64,000 nt of DNA from Lachnospiraceae bacterium (GTDB lineage Bacteria; Bacillota; Clostridia; Lachnospirales; Lachnospiraceae), in the NCBI GenBank assembly GCA_015057525.1, contig SVEE01000003.1:62001-126000 (forward strand), written 5' to 3'. Below, piece by piece: positions 19,634 to 27,918 of this stretch (position 1 is the first letter of the stretch; each line of letters begins with the position of its first letter). The translations under genes and the position numbers were made by a program. The notes below the pieces were generated by a model that was not told the origin of the DNA, made no database searches, and saw only the letters and a list, made by a program, of their open reading frames with translations.

Positions 19634-20572
19634 TTATATTTTGCCTGTGAGGAATAGAATTCTAAGGGCTATCTCTCCTGGAATTCTCTGTCTTAGGCGT
19701 GTAGGATAAAAGAACTTTCTTAATCGTATTCCTAACTTGTTCTTTTTATAACAAAACAGTTTTAATGTTCGTGTGTTTTTATCTGAGAGTTCATCCTTGA
19801 ATGTCTTGAAGAAATGCTGTAATGCCTTCTTCTCATTCTTTGCAGAATCACCCATCAGCTCTTCTTTTATGAAATGAGTTATAAGACTCTTATTATCCGA
19901 ATCACCGGCTGTCACAGCCTCATCATGTCTTATATGAGCAGCGGTAGAACGCTCGTCATATATAGCTTTGCCAAAGCATGCTGCCCCACGAAGAAGCCAC
20001 CTGTCATGAAGCTCAACCCCTGGATTGCAATTGAGAATCATCTTTTCTCTGGCAATCTCATTGAAAACAATGGTAAATCCAGAGCCTGGTGTGTAGTAAA
20101 GAACATCTCTAAGGGAAATTACATCCTTCTGCTTAGGAGACTTTCTTATAAACTCTCCATCCTCGTAAGTGTAATCACTTGCACTGTAATACACCAGCAT
20201 CTGACTGTCATCCTCTCCTGAAAGTTTCTCCACAGCCCACTCTATCTTCTCTGGATACCAATAATCATCCTGATCACAAAGGGCATAGTAGTCTGCCTTG
20301 TCACATCTTCGTATTATCTCATAAAAACTTCCCGGACATCTTAAATTCTTTCCATCTGGCTCTAATAATATTATTTTTTTATTACTTGTATTAGATTTTA
20401 TATATTCATTAATAAACTCAACTGTACCATCTGAAGAACCATCATCTCTTATATAAATATCAATATTATCATAGGTCTGAGCAAGCAAGCTGTCCAGTTG
20501 TTTCTTAAGATGCTTCTCACCGTTGTACACTGCAAGAATTATGTTGACTTTTTTATTGTTCGTAGATGACAT
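19634..20572 (-). CDS. GT2 glycosyltransferase (paralogue of the 21892 gene)
   Basis: 312 aa GT-A-fold glycosyltransferase starting MSSTNNKKVN, with GGGGGAG 6 bp upstream. Signature motifs: NIILAVYNGEKHL, YIRDDGSSDGT and YYALCDQDDYW (the DxD position). Resembles rhamnosyltransferases of O-antigen loci. It is first in the operon running to 13029, with a consensus promoter just upstream. It shares motif order and C-terminal segment (FFYPTRLRQRIPGEIALRIL) with the plus-strand GT2 at 21892 (FYPKMFRQKAVDELMLRF), so the two are paralogues flanking the Rpn gene in opposite orientation. Acceptor unknown. Confidence 0.92.
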   Translation of the reverse strand: MSSTNNKKVNIILAVYNGEKHLKKQLDSLLAQTYDNIDIYIRDDGSSDGTVEFINEYIKSNTSNKKIILLEPDGKNLRCPGSFYEIIRRCDKADYYALCDQDDYWYPEKIEWAVEKLSGEDDSQMLVYYSASDYTYEDGEFIRKSPKQKDVISLRDVLYYTPGSGFTIVFNEIAREKMILNCNPGVELHDRWLLRGAACFGKAIYDERSTAAHIRHDEAVTAGDSDNKSLITHFIKEELMGDSAKNEKKALQHFFKTFKDELSDKNTRTLKLFCYKKNKLGIRLRKFFYPTRLRQRIPGEIALRILFLTGKI

Positions 20573-20598
20573 GGTATACTCCCCCTTATCATCCTTAT

Positions 20599-20627
20599 AT
20601 TTTAGCATACTGAAAATGAACTGTAAA
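20599..20627 (-). promoter_or_regulatory. Promoter of the 20.6-13.0 kb glycan operon
   Basis: TTTACA (-35, 20622-20627 on the minus strand), 17-bp spacer, TAAAAT (-10, 20599-20604). It lies directly after the terminator of the Rpn gene. Confidence 0.75.
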
Positions 20628-20648
20628 GAACGCCATATTGCTACGGCG
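20628..20648 (-). terminator. Short terminator after the Rpn gene
   Basis: Stem ACGCC/GGCGT with a 10-nt loop, followed on the minus strand by TTCTTTAC. Weak T run, so only a probable terminator. Confidence 0.5.
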
Positions 20649-20656
20649 TCCCTTGT

Positions 20657-21571
20657 TTATTCATCCTTATCTATAATTTCTCTAGCTTCTTCATTAGTAA
20701 TTCCATAAACTTTAACAAGCTGTTCTATTATTACATTTTCCTCAGTGCCAACAGCTTTAAGTGCAGTTATAGTTCCTACAATTCCATGCTGTAATCCTTG
20801 TTGTAATCCTTGTTGCAATCCCTCTTCTCGACCAATATCCCTCATGGTTTTCTCGTGTAGTTTTTCATCATATTCGAATAAACTCATACTGATAGCCTCC
20901 GCTTTGTTTTTTTTCAGAAAGTCAGCAAGTATGCCACCTCTGATACATTCGTCAACTGCCTTTGTGACTGCTTCTGTAAGCGACATTTCACTTTGGTATG
21001 TACGTACTAATTCCACATATAACATGTATTCTTTCAATGTTTGACATTTATTAAGTAATTCGTCATTGTATCCATGATTAATATTTATCTGTGTTACAAC
21101 AAGCTCAAGACTTGGATTATTCTCTTGGTGATAGTAAGCGTCGGATAATTTCATCTCTCTTACAGCTGGTTGCTCATCCTTTCCGTTGTAGAAAACTATA
21201 AACTTTGGGTTAGGAAGCTGGATAAGCTTAGGTGCATATATATCCTGGTCTCGGGCTAATGATGAATATGAGCGTGCAACATAATCCAAATCTCTAAGTG
21301 GAATATTAGGATTAACTGTTGACTGATGTTCATACATGTTAAGGTGCAAATCAACAAGACATGAAACATCATTTTTTATTGACATATAAATAGAGTTATT
21401 AAGCGTGGTGATTGTCAATTCAGATGGATTACTATAATTTGTGTTGTTGACTGCATTATAAAGTGCGAGCAATTCTTTCTTTTCAGAAAACAGCATACTG
21501 AAAATTGTGCTCTTAAATGTGCGGTTAGGCACAGGTGTGACAGTTGTAATTCCTACAGGTTCCTTGTTCAT
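20657..21571 (-). CDS. Rpn-family recombination-promoting nuclease/putative transposase (PD-(D/E)XK)
   Basis: 304 aa. The N-terminus NRTFKSTIFSMLFSEKKELL and the nuclease segment DVSCLVDLHLNMYEHQST (acidic D then E-x-Q, the PD-(D/E)XK signature) identify the Rpn/transposase-31-like family. KFIVFYNG and LELVVTQININHGYN follow. The C-terminus carries GLQQGLQQGLQHG, a heptad-like tandem repeat usual in these proteins. GGAGG precedes the ATG. Rpn proteins have been linked to recombination and phage defence. It separates two paralogous GT2 genes and has its own terminator. No inverted repeats of an insertion sequence are visible at its ends. Confidence 0.88.
   Translation of the reverse strand: MNKEPVGITTVTPVPNRTFKSTIFSMLFSEKKELLALYNAVNNTNYSNPSELTITTLNNSIYMSIKNDVSCLVDLHLNMYEHQSTVNPNIPLRDLDYVARSYSSLARDQDIYAPKLIQLPNPKFIVFYNGKDEQPAVREMKLSDAYYHQENNPSLELVVTQININHGYNDELLNKCQTLKEYMLYVELVRTYQSEMSLTEAVTKAVDECIRGGILADFLKKNKAEAISMSLFEYDEKLHEKTMRDIGREEGLQQGLQQGLQHGIVGTITALKAVGTEENVIIEQLVKVYGITNEEAREIIDKDE
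20790..20825 (-). repeat. Three 12-bp tandem repeats in the Rpn gene
   Basis: Unit tgtaatccttgt, two perfect copies and one with two to three changes, encoding the QQGL/QHG-type repeats. Typical slippage region near the 3' end of Rpn genes. Confidence 0.85.
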
Positions 21572-21706
21572 TTTTATTCCTCCTATTCGTTGGGATAAGC
21601 CCTTGGTTGCAGGAGGACTGTTGTACTTAGAATAACAAATCCTCGCTGCTTTTGTTTTTTAGTAAATAAAGCATCGAAGTTCTGTGATTCTAAGAATGAT
21701 TAGAAG

Positions 21707-21722
21707 TGGTACAGATGTACCA
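21707..21722. promoter_or_regulatory. Palindrome, possible operator
   Basis: TGGTACA and TGTACCA around GA. Arms of seven bases match perfectly. No T run follows, so it is more operator-like than terminator-like. About 125 bp before the plus-strand promoter. Confidence 0.35.
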
Positions 21723-21823
21723 AGAAATAAGAAATTTAATGCTTTGTTTTATGCTATCATATTTTTAATGGCATAGCAATAAGTAACATCATCTTATATT
21801 ACAAGTTCATGATCTACATTATA

Positions 21824-21852
21824 TAGACTTTACGCTTTCAATATGATAAAAT
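21824..21852 (+). promoter_or_regulatory. Promoter of the plus-strand GT2 gene
   Basis: TAGACT (21824-21829), 17-bp spacer, TAAAAT (21847-21852), 40 bp before the ATG. Confidence 0.6.
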
Positions 21853-21891
21853 CCAGACAAATAATCAAATATATAAGAAAAGAGTGCAACC

Positions 21892-22818
21892 ATGAAAAAA
21901 ATCAACGTCCTTTTATCCGCATACAACGGAGAAAAATATATAAAAGAGCAAATCGATAGCATCCTTGCCCAGACATGGGACAATGTAGAAATATATGTTA
22001 GAGATGACGGCTCAACAGATAAAACTGCAGACATTCTGAAGGAGTACGAAAAGGCTGGAAAGATTAAGCTGGAGCTTGGCAAAAACGTGGGATTTATCAA
22101 GAGTTTTTTCTGGCTTGTTAGAAATTCTGGTGACGCTGATTACTATGCATACGCAGACCAGGACGATTCTTGGTTTCCTGAGAAGCTTGCTATGGCAGTT
22201 GAAAAACTGGAATCTGAGGTTTCAGAAGAAGACCTTTCAAGCTTGCCAGTTCTCTACTTCTCAAACTATGATTACTATGATGAGGAGCTTAATTTTGTAT
22301 CTCATGCATTCTCGGAGGATGATATTAAGAATCCTACATTCAGAAACTGCATTGTAGACTGTATGCCTTTAGGCTTTAACTCAGTATTTAACAAGGTCGC
22401 TAAGGACATGATGACTAAGGACACACCTAAGTATTCCTGTGGACACGACTGGTGGACTTACATGATATGTCAGGGCATGGGCAAGGTTATATACGACAAT
22501 CGTCCTACTGTCAAATACAGAAGAACAGGCAATAACGTAAGCGCTGGCGGGATGAGTTTCATCAAGTTCCAGATATGGCGAATTAAAAAATTTATCATAG
22601 GTGGTTATTTCTTAAACGTAAGAAAGATGCTTGCCGAATACAGATATTTATACAACCATAAGCTTCAGCCTGAGGACAGTAAGCTCCTATCTCTTTTCAC
22701 AAGAAAGAACTACAACCTAATAGTTGCATTAAAGAAAACCTTCTATCCAAAAATGTTCAGACAGAAGGCTGTTGACGAGCTGATGCTTAGATTCTTCTTC
22801 CTGATTGGCAGGCTATAA
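21892..22818 (+). CDS. GT2 glycosyltransferase (paralogue of the 19634 gene)
   Basis: 308 aa. Motifs NVLLSAYNGEKYI, VEIYVRDDGSTDKT and YYAYADQDDSWF mark the GT2 fold and the DxD position. It resembles O-antigen rhamnosyltransferases. It is the only plus-strand glycan gene in the cluster and a single-gene unit with its own promoter and a terminator shared with the convergent GT2 at 22836. The closest relative in the window is the minus-strand gene at 19634, including the C-terminal RQKAVDELMLRFFFLIGRL. The ribosome binding site is weak (AGAG). Confidence 0.92.
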   Translation: MKKINVLLSAYNGEKYIKEQIDSILAQTWDNVEIYVRDDGSTDKTADILKEYEKAGKIKLELGKNVGFIKSFFWLVRNSGDADYYAYADQDDSWFPEKLAMAVEKLESEVSEEDLSSLPVLYFSNYDYYDEELNFVSHAFSEDDIKNPTFRNCIVDCMPLGFNSVFNKVAKDMMTKDTPKYSCGHDWWTYMICQGMGKVIYDNRPTVKYRRTGNNVSAGGMSFIKFQIWRIKKFIIGGYFLNVRKMLAEYRYLYNHKLQPEDSKLLSLFTRKNYNLIVALKKTFYPKMFRQKAVDELMLRFFFLIGRL

Positions 22819-22819
22819 G

Positions 22820-22855
22820 AAAAAAGGTATGTTACTTACTGTAACATACCTTTTT
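22820..22855. terminator. Bidirectional terminator between convergent GT2 genes
   Basis: AAAAAGGTATGTTAC pairs with GTAACATACCTTTTT around a short loop. The stem overlaps the last codons and stop of the minus-strand gene. Confidence 0.9.
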
Positions 22856-23762
22856 CTTTAATCTCATATACTTTTTTCTGTCTCTTTGTTCTCATAGACA
22901 TAAAAAAGTATCCAGGATTCTTAAACATTATATTGATAAGTCGTTTCTTCAAGTCCTCAATATACATAAGCTGATGCATAACCTTACCTTTTTTAATCAG
23001 CTTATTTCCACGGAAATCATTCTCCATCATTTTCCAGTACTTATCATGGTCTTTTTTCATACGAGATGAATTACCATTACCGGCATTGGTAGAAATTCCA
23101 CTTCCATATTCATAGTACATAACCGCTTTATTAAGACAAGTGATTCTCTCGCCTGCAAGCAGTAGGTTAACCTGCAACAAGTCCTCACAATATCTAACAG
23201 TACCCACTATATCCTGAAGATAGTTCTTAAATACCTCAGTAACATAAAACATACTGGCTCCAGCTATCCATCCATGATGCACTATTGTATTCATCTTCAC
23301 ACGCTTAACATTGCCATCTATGTGGGCTTTGATGTCCTGAGGCACTGTAAGAGTCATGAATTTTACCTTGTCATCTTCCATGTAGTAAGCCTGCATCTTG
23401 CCAAAGCACATAGCTGATTTCTCATCCCTCAAATGCTTCTTCACCTTAGCTAAGGTATCCTCAGAAAAGAGCATATCCCCTGCACCGATACATTTTAAAT
23501 ATTTTCCTTCAGCATAGCTTAAAGCATCTGAAATATTCTTAACAGTTCCCACATTCTCCTTGTGAGCACATACCTTGTACCCTGCAAAACCCTTGCTGTC
23601 CAGATAATCTGTTGCCTCTTTGAGACAATCATTAGCAGAGGCATCATCAGCAAAGACAATCTCTAAATCCACACCCTTCTGACAGATTATGGAATCTAGA
23701 GTTTTCTCCATAGCAGCTTTATTCGAATTATAACATAAAACAATTACACTAAAATCTTTCAT
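22836..23762 (-). CDS. GT2 glycosyltransferase
   Basis: 308 aa, GT2 fold: FSVIVLCYNSNKAAMEKTLD, LEIVFADDASAND and YLKCIGAGDMLF, where GAGD takes the DxD position as in many capsular GT2 enzymes. A basic C-terminus may associate with the membrane. It is the last gene of the operon starting at 25356. Its 3' end forms part of the terminator stem. TTAGGA precedes the ATG. Donor and acceptor unknown. Confidence 0.9.
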   Translation of the reverse strand: MKDFSVIVLCYNSNKAAMEKTLDSIICQKGVDLEIVFADDASANDCLKEATDYLDSKGFAGYKVCAHKENVGTVKNISDALSYAEGKYLKCIGAGDMLFSEDTLAKVKKHLRDEKSAMCFGKMQAYYMEDDKVKFMTLTVPQDIKAHIDGNVKRVKMNTIVHHGWIAGASMFYVTEVFKNYLQDIVGTVRYCEDLLQVNLLLAGERITCLNKAVMYYEYGSGISTNAGNGNSSRMKKDHDKYWKMMENDFRGNKLIKKGKVMHQLMYIEDLKKRLINIMFKNPGYFFMSMRTKRQKKVYEIKEKGMLQ

Positions 23763-23776
23763 ATTATCCTAAGGAG

Positions 23777-24367
23777 CTATACTTTCTCCCATTCCTTTTT
23801 ATCAAAATTGTATTTTTTGATTGGCTTAGCAGGTACTCCACCCACAACTGTGTAGGCAGGTACATCCTTAGTAACAACAGCATTGGCTCCAACAATAGCG
23901 TGTTCTCCAACAGTTACACCTGGCATGATTCTTGCACCAATTCCTATAAAAGCACCGTCACAAATCTTTGTCTTCTTAACCTGGAGCTTATTGTCCATAG
24001 AGCCAGATGTCACATCCTCTATACCGTGACCACAGTCCGCAATATAAACAAAAGCAGATATGGTGACATCCTTGCCAATCTCAAGAGTATCAGCCGCAAT
24101 TATGTGGGAATTCTGCTCTATAGAAGTTCCATCTCCAATAATGATTTCACCCTTATGAGAAGCATCCCTCCACTGGCGTACACATTCCATTCTGGCGTGA
24201 TTAAGTATATAAACCTTCTTGCCTATTTTAATAAACTTAGGCTTAACCAATCTTAAAGGTTTAGCCATATAGCTGGATTTATCAAAAGCACCAAATCTGT
24301 GATATAAAATTATCCATCTGAAAATGTAAACCACAAATGTATACATTTTTCCTAAAATCTTCTTCAT
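23777..24367 (-). CDS. Hexapeptide (LbetaH) acyltransferase
   Basis: 196 aa. An N-terminal hydrophobic helix ([17 protein letters not shown]) is followed by left-handed beta-helix hexapeptides ([44 protein letters not shown]) and the characteristic end [22 protein letters not shown] carries the likely catalytic His. The family acetylates sugars in surface polysaccharides (WcaF/Maa-like). It could acetylate the amino sugar made by FdtA/FdtB, acting as FdtC/QdtC, but those are encoded in another operon; that is a guess. GAGGT precedes the ATG. Confidence 0.87.
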   Translation of the reverse strand: MKKILGKMYTFVVYIFRWIILYHRFGAFDKSSYMAKPLRLVKPKFIKIGKKVYILNHARMECVRQWRDASHKGEIIIGDGTSIEQNSHIIAADTLEIGKDVTISAFVYIADCGHGIEDVTSGSMDNKLQVKKTKICDGAFIGIGARIMPGVTVGEHAIVGANAVVTKDVPAYTVVGGVPAKPIKKYNFDKKEWEKV

Positions 24368-24384
24368 AAAAACCTCACTTGCAG

Positions 24385-25356
24385 CTACGCATCTTTAAAC
24401 ATTGTATCTATCCAGTTAGCTAATGAATAGGATTCAACAACACTTTCCGGTATATCCTGATAAACTGTGTCAAAAAATCCATCTGGCACCACAGGCTCAT
24501 CCTTATCAACCACACATATATTAGCAGGGTTGTAGAAATCATATTCCTTAACATATGGATTAGTAGTAATAAGCTTAGTCCTTGCAGCAACACTCTCTAT
24601 AGTTCGGATTGTAAGCCCTGACTGAGAACCAAACTGGACATCAAGAGCCACCTTAGATTCCTTCATAATCTGCGCCATGTCCTTCTGGCTCTTACCACGC
24701 ATATGAATGTACTTAGGCTTCATCCATTCGTCCTTAGAAGGTAGGATGGTCAGAAGATAATTCTTGATAGAACCACCAATCATAAAAAGATGGCACTGGG
24801 AAACATCAAGATTACACTTTTTTACAATCTTATCCCAAAGAGAAAGTCTTGCAGAATGCATTCTTCCCGAAAGGTTAAGGATATATTTCTTATCTTCTCC
24901 TTTATATTCATACTCATCTGTATAAAAAAGAGGCAAGTACTTGAAACCATAATTTGCAACATCAACTGTATCGAAGGAATAAATCTCATCATAAAACTTC
25001 TTGTTGTCTTCAAACCGCTCCACACGGGCTACATCATCCCAAAGATAAAGGATAAACTTGGCATCCTTTTGCATAGCCCTATACTGCTCTAATATATCAG
25101 TATCAAGATGACGTCCCACAACAACAAAGACATAATCATATTTTTTGTTGTTCTTAAGCATATATTTCTTCTGTCTTCTACGGCACTTATATGCCAGATA
25201 CGTCTCCTTAGTAAGAGCAAGAAGCACCTTCTCAAAAATGTTAATGTTCCCCATAGGAGTAAACTGAGTAACATCAAAGCCTGCATTATTCAGTTGTTCA
25301 CGAATTTTAGCATCATAGTCGTAAAATCCAAGGGAGATAAACATAACTGATTTCAT
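24385..25356 (-). CDS. GT-B-type glycosyltransferase
   Basis: 323 aa, first gene of its operon. The N-terminus [20 protein letters not shown] and the C-terminal [20 protein letters not shown] with the conserved E and ITTNPYV resemble the GT1/CgeB-like group seen in polysaccharide loci. Between them [15 protein letters not shown] matches the interdomain region. No signal peptide. A strong promoter (25401-25429) and AAAGG ribosome binding site precede it. Sequence identity to characterised enzymes is not obvious to me, so the acceptor is unknown. Confidence 0.7.
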   Translation of the reverse strand: MKSVMFISLGFYDYDAKIREQLNNAGFDVTQFTPMGNINIFEKVLLALTKETYLAYKCRRRQKKYMLKNNKKYDYVFVVVGRHLDTDILEQYRAMQKDAKFILYLWDDVARVERFEDNKKFYDEIYSFDTVDVANYGFKYLPLFYTDEYEYKGEDKKYILNLSGRMHSARLSLWDKIVKKCNLDVSQCHLFMIGGSIKNYLLTILPSKDEWMKPKYIHMRGKSQKDMAQIMKESKVALDVQFGSQSGLTIRTIESVAARTKLITTNPYVKEYDFYNPANICVVDKDEPVVPDGFFDTVYQDIPESVVESYSLANWIDTMFKDA

Positions 25357-25400
25357 ATAAATACCTTTGTCTTCTTAAAATATTGCTATTGGTCTGTATA

Positions 25401-25429
25401 ATTATAGTCTAATTTGGGGTTATGTTCAA
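25401..25429 (-). promoter_or_regulatory. Promoter of the 25.4-22.8 kb operon
   Basis: TTGAAC (25424-25429), 17-bp spacer, perfect TATAAT (25401-25406) on the minus strand, about 45 bp before the start codon. Confidence 0.85.
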
Positions 25430-25458
25430 TGAAAAAAGTGAAGATTGATTAAAACAAG

Positions 25459-25484
25459 TACCCCACCAAAAACATGGTGGGGTA
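25459..25484 (-). terminator. Terminator of the large EPS operon
   Basis: ATACCCCACC pairs with GGTGGGGTAC around an 8-nt loop; followed on the minus strand by TTGTTTTAATC. It lies just after the Wzz gene. Confidence 0.85.
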
Positions 25485-25499
25485 TCTTACTTTACATTA

Positions 25500-26963
25500 T
25501 TAATTAACATTTATTACGCCGTGAAGTTTTACATCACACTCGTCACACAATTCTTTCATCATTGCAAAAGTTTTAATCTTTGTACTACCTGCCTTCTCCA
25601 AAGCAATACAGTTACCTATACTAATCATTTTCTCTAAATCCTTACCATCAGACAAAGCTTTCTTTATCTCAACAAGCTCTATACCCTCTGACGAAAGTCT
25701 TTCCTTTAAACTAGTATAGATATCTTCATTAATACTATCAAAATCTGAGCTTATTACCGCCAGCTTGTTTATACCCTTGCAAGCAGCCTTAACCTTAATA
25801 GCAAGCAAACCAATAACAGTTGAATATCCTACAGATTTCAAGTCGCCATACTCTATTTTTCTAAGAAGTGAAGTCTTCTTTCCGTACATACTCTCTGGCA
25901 ATAAAACACCAAAAAGCTTTACTCCAAACATACTTTCAAAACCTGATACTGCAAGTACCTTTGAAGTAAACATAAACCAAACTAGCACTAGTCCACAATA
26001 AAGAACCAAGCCTAAAATAAAGCCAACCACAGCATACTTTACACTAAACTTTGCTGGGGTGATAACTGGAGTTGATAAATTATCTTCACCAGCCTCCTCT
26101 TCCTCAGATACCATCAAATCTACTGCCCCTATAGCATCATTATAGCAAATAAGTTGTTCTTCAGAGAAATTCTTCATCACTGTATTCAAACGAGTAGTAG
26201 CATTGTAAATATCTGTCTGAACACTTTCAATGGCATTAACCATAGAATTATCAATCTCAACAAGGCTATACTCTTCTACAGTTTTAATAGAAAAAGTTCC
26301 GTATACTCCATTTATTTCTGCCCCATAGTTCTCCAATCCACTTTTAACATATTCACTTATATCTCCCAAGTCGTCATCATTGATAATATAAATATCAAAT
26401 GTATCCAAGGAATACGAATCAGAACCATTCTTTGACGCACTAACTAATTCATTAATATATCTTGCTTCAACACCCGTATACTTCTCAACCACATCGGAAA
26501 ATCCACCATTATTAACATAATTAACAAGGCAACTTACTATATTATCCTTTATTACTTGTTGCCCCTCAAAGGAGAGATCCTCAACTACATCTAAACTTAT
26601 CATATAAGTTATAATAGTTTTATCAACCTTATATGGATTCTGAGCCATGTAAATAGAATTTTCTTCATATTTAGCATACTGTTTAATCATTCTGTAGTAT
26701 TCTACTGCCAACTCAACATTCTGAAGTTCAACTGCATCTAATGTTGCTTTAATTTCGTCTACATTCAGTTCATCATCTTCAGCCTGAGCTTCGAGATACA
26801 ACTCTTCACGTAATCTATTATTATCGTTCTTATCCTTGACATATATAAATGTAGCCAAAGCCATGCCACATAAAACAGCTACCAAAACTCCCAACCACCA
26901 GCAACGGATAAGACTGATAAAATATTGTTTTAAGTCAATTTGTTTTTCTACATATGGGTTCAT
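25500..26963 (-). CDS. Wzz-like chain-length protein with degenerate kinase-like domain
   Basis: 487 aa polysaccharide co-polymerase. Residues 1-20 are a Wzz N-terminus with DLKQYFISLIRCWWLGVLVA as the first membrane helix. A long helical periplasmic-type domain follows (KEELYLEAQAEDDELN onward). The second membrane segment is FSVKYAVVGFILGLVLYCGLVLVWFMF in split form, then about 140 residues resembling a BY-kinase/MinD-like domain (LAVISSDFDSINEDIYTSLKERL; ALEKAGSTKIKTFAMMK; GVINVN). The Walker A P-loop expected near LAVISS is missing. It is the last gene of the 20.6-kb operon. Likely controls chain length at the membrane; kinase activity unlikely. Confidence 0.85.
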   Translation of the reverse strand: MNPYVEKQIDLKQYFISLIRCWWLGVLVAVLCGMALATFIYVKDKNDNNRLREELYLEAQAEDDELNVDEIKATLDAVELQNVELAVEYYRMIKQYAKYEENSIYMAQNPYKVDKTIITYMISLDVVEDLSFEGQQVIKDNIVSCLVNYVNNGGFSDVVEKYTGVEARYINELVSASKNGSDSYSLDTFDIYIINDDDLGDISEYVKSGLENYGAEINGVYGTFSIKTVEEYSLVEIDNSMVNAIESVQTDIYNATTRLNTVMKNFSEEQLICYNDAIGAVDLMVSEEEEAGEDNLSTPVITPAKFSVKYAVVGFILGLVLYCGLVLVWFMFTSKVLAVSGFESMFGVKLFGVLLPESMYGKKTSLLRKIEYGDLKSVGYSTVIGLLAIKVKAACKGINKLAVISSDFDSINEDIYTSLKERLSSEGIELVEIKKALSDGKDLEKMISIGNCIALEKAGSTKIKTFAMMKELCDECDVKLHGVINVN

Positions 26964-26967
26964 ATAC

Positions 26968-27897
26968 TCATTCCTTTCTATTACTATCAGCCACTATATA
27001 ATGCGGTCTTTTCTTTACTTCCAAATATGTTTTGGCAATATACTGACCCATAATACCCATACAGAATAATTGAATTCCTCCTATAAAGGTTATTATTGAT
27101 ACCGTCGAAGCCCAACCGTCAACAGGATTTCCAAACATTAATTTTCTAACAACAAACCATACAACTGCTAAAAAAGCAACTATTGTCATGATAATACCAA
27201 ACCATGAAGCAATACTAAGAGGTACTTGGGAAAAATTTATAATTCCGTCTATTGCATATTTAAATAGCCTCCAGAAACTCCACTTTGTTTCTCCTGCCAC
27301 TCTATTTACGTTTTCGTAAGACAACCAATATGTCCGAAATCCTACCCAACCAAATATTCCTTTAGAAAACCGATTATACTCTTGCATTTCAACGATTGCT
27401 TGAACCACGTCCCTGCGCATCATTCTATAATCTCTAGCCCCATCCACTATATCTGTATCTGATATTTTATTGATAATTTTATAAAACATTCTCGCAAACC
27501 AACTTCTTATAGGAGGCTCACCAATTCTATCAACTCTTCGAGTTGCTACGCTGTCATATTCTCCACTTTTAAGTATATCCAGCATTTGAGGCAACAACTC
27601 CGGAGGGTCCTGTAAATCAGCATCCATCACAGCTACATAAGCACCTTTTGCGCTACAAAAGCCCGCATATATAGCAGCTTCCTTTCCAAAGTTCCTTGAA
27701 AAGGATATATATGTGGCATTCTCATCATCAACAGATATTCTTTTTATAGCATTTAATGTATCATCTTTAGAACCATCATCCACAAAGATAAGCTCATAAG
27801 AAACATTCATATTATCCAATACTTCTGTTGTCTTTTCATGGAAGATTTTCATCACCTCTTCTTCATTGTAACACGGCACAATAATTGAAATATCCAT
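26968..27897 (-). CDS. gtrB: GtrB-type polyprenyl-phosphate glycosyltransferase
   Basis: 309 aa GT2 of the DPM1/GtrB group: ISIIVPCYNEEEVMKIFHE, FVDDGSKDDTLNAI and VMDADLQDPPELLPQM at the DxD position. Two membrane helices lie near the C-terminus (about 230-250 and 265-290). Such enzymes load a sugar onto undecaprenyl phosphate. Here it lies directly after the F420-hydrogenase/GtrA fusion gene and near a GT39 transferase, giving all parts of a GtrA-GtrB-GtrC side-chain module. AAAGGAGG precedes the ATG. Donor sugar unknown. Confidence 0.92.
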   Translation of the reverse strand: MDISIIVPCYNEEEVMKIFHEKTTEVLDNMNVSYELIFVDDGSKDDTLNAIKRISVDDENATYISFSRNFGKEAAIYAGFCSAKGAYVAVMDADLQDPPELLPQMLDILKSGEYDSVATRRVDRIGEPPIRSWFARMFYKIINKISDTDIVDGARDYRMMRRDVVQAIVEMQEYNRFSKGIFGWVGFRTYWLSYENVNRVAGETKWSFWRLFKYAIDGIINFSQVPLSIASWFGIIMTIVAFLAVVWFVVRKLMFGNPVDGWASTVSIITFIGGIQLFCMGIMGQYIAKTYLEVKKRPHYIVADSNRKE

Positions 27898-27918
27898 TCT
27901 TTAAACCTCCTTTGGAAA

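Larger units (their letters stand above)
21572..21891. other. 320-bp divergent intergenic region between Rpn and GT2
   Basis: No gene visible. It contains a 16-bp near-perfect palindrome TGGTACA-GA-TGTACCA (21707-21722), an adjacent TTCTAA/TTAGAA inverted repeat (21688-21705), the plus-strand promoter and the Rpn ribosome binding site. The rest is unassigned AT-rich sequence. Confidence 0.6.

Noticed and set aside
20657-21571. Complete insertion sequence around the Rpn gene
   Set aside because: No terminal inverted repeats or target duplications seen at the borders; Rpn genes are usually stand-alone despite the transposase label.
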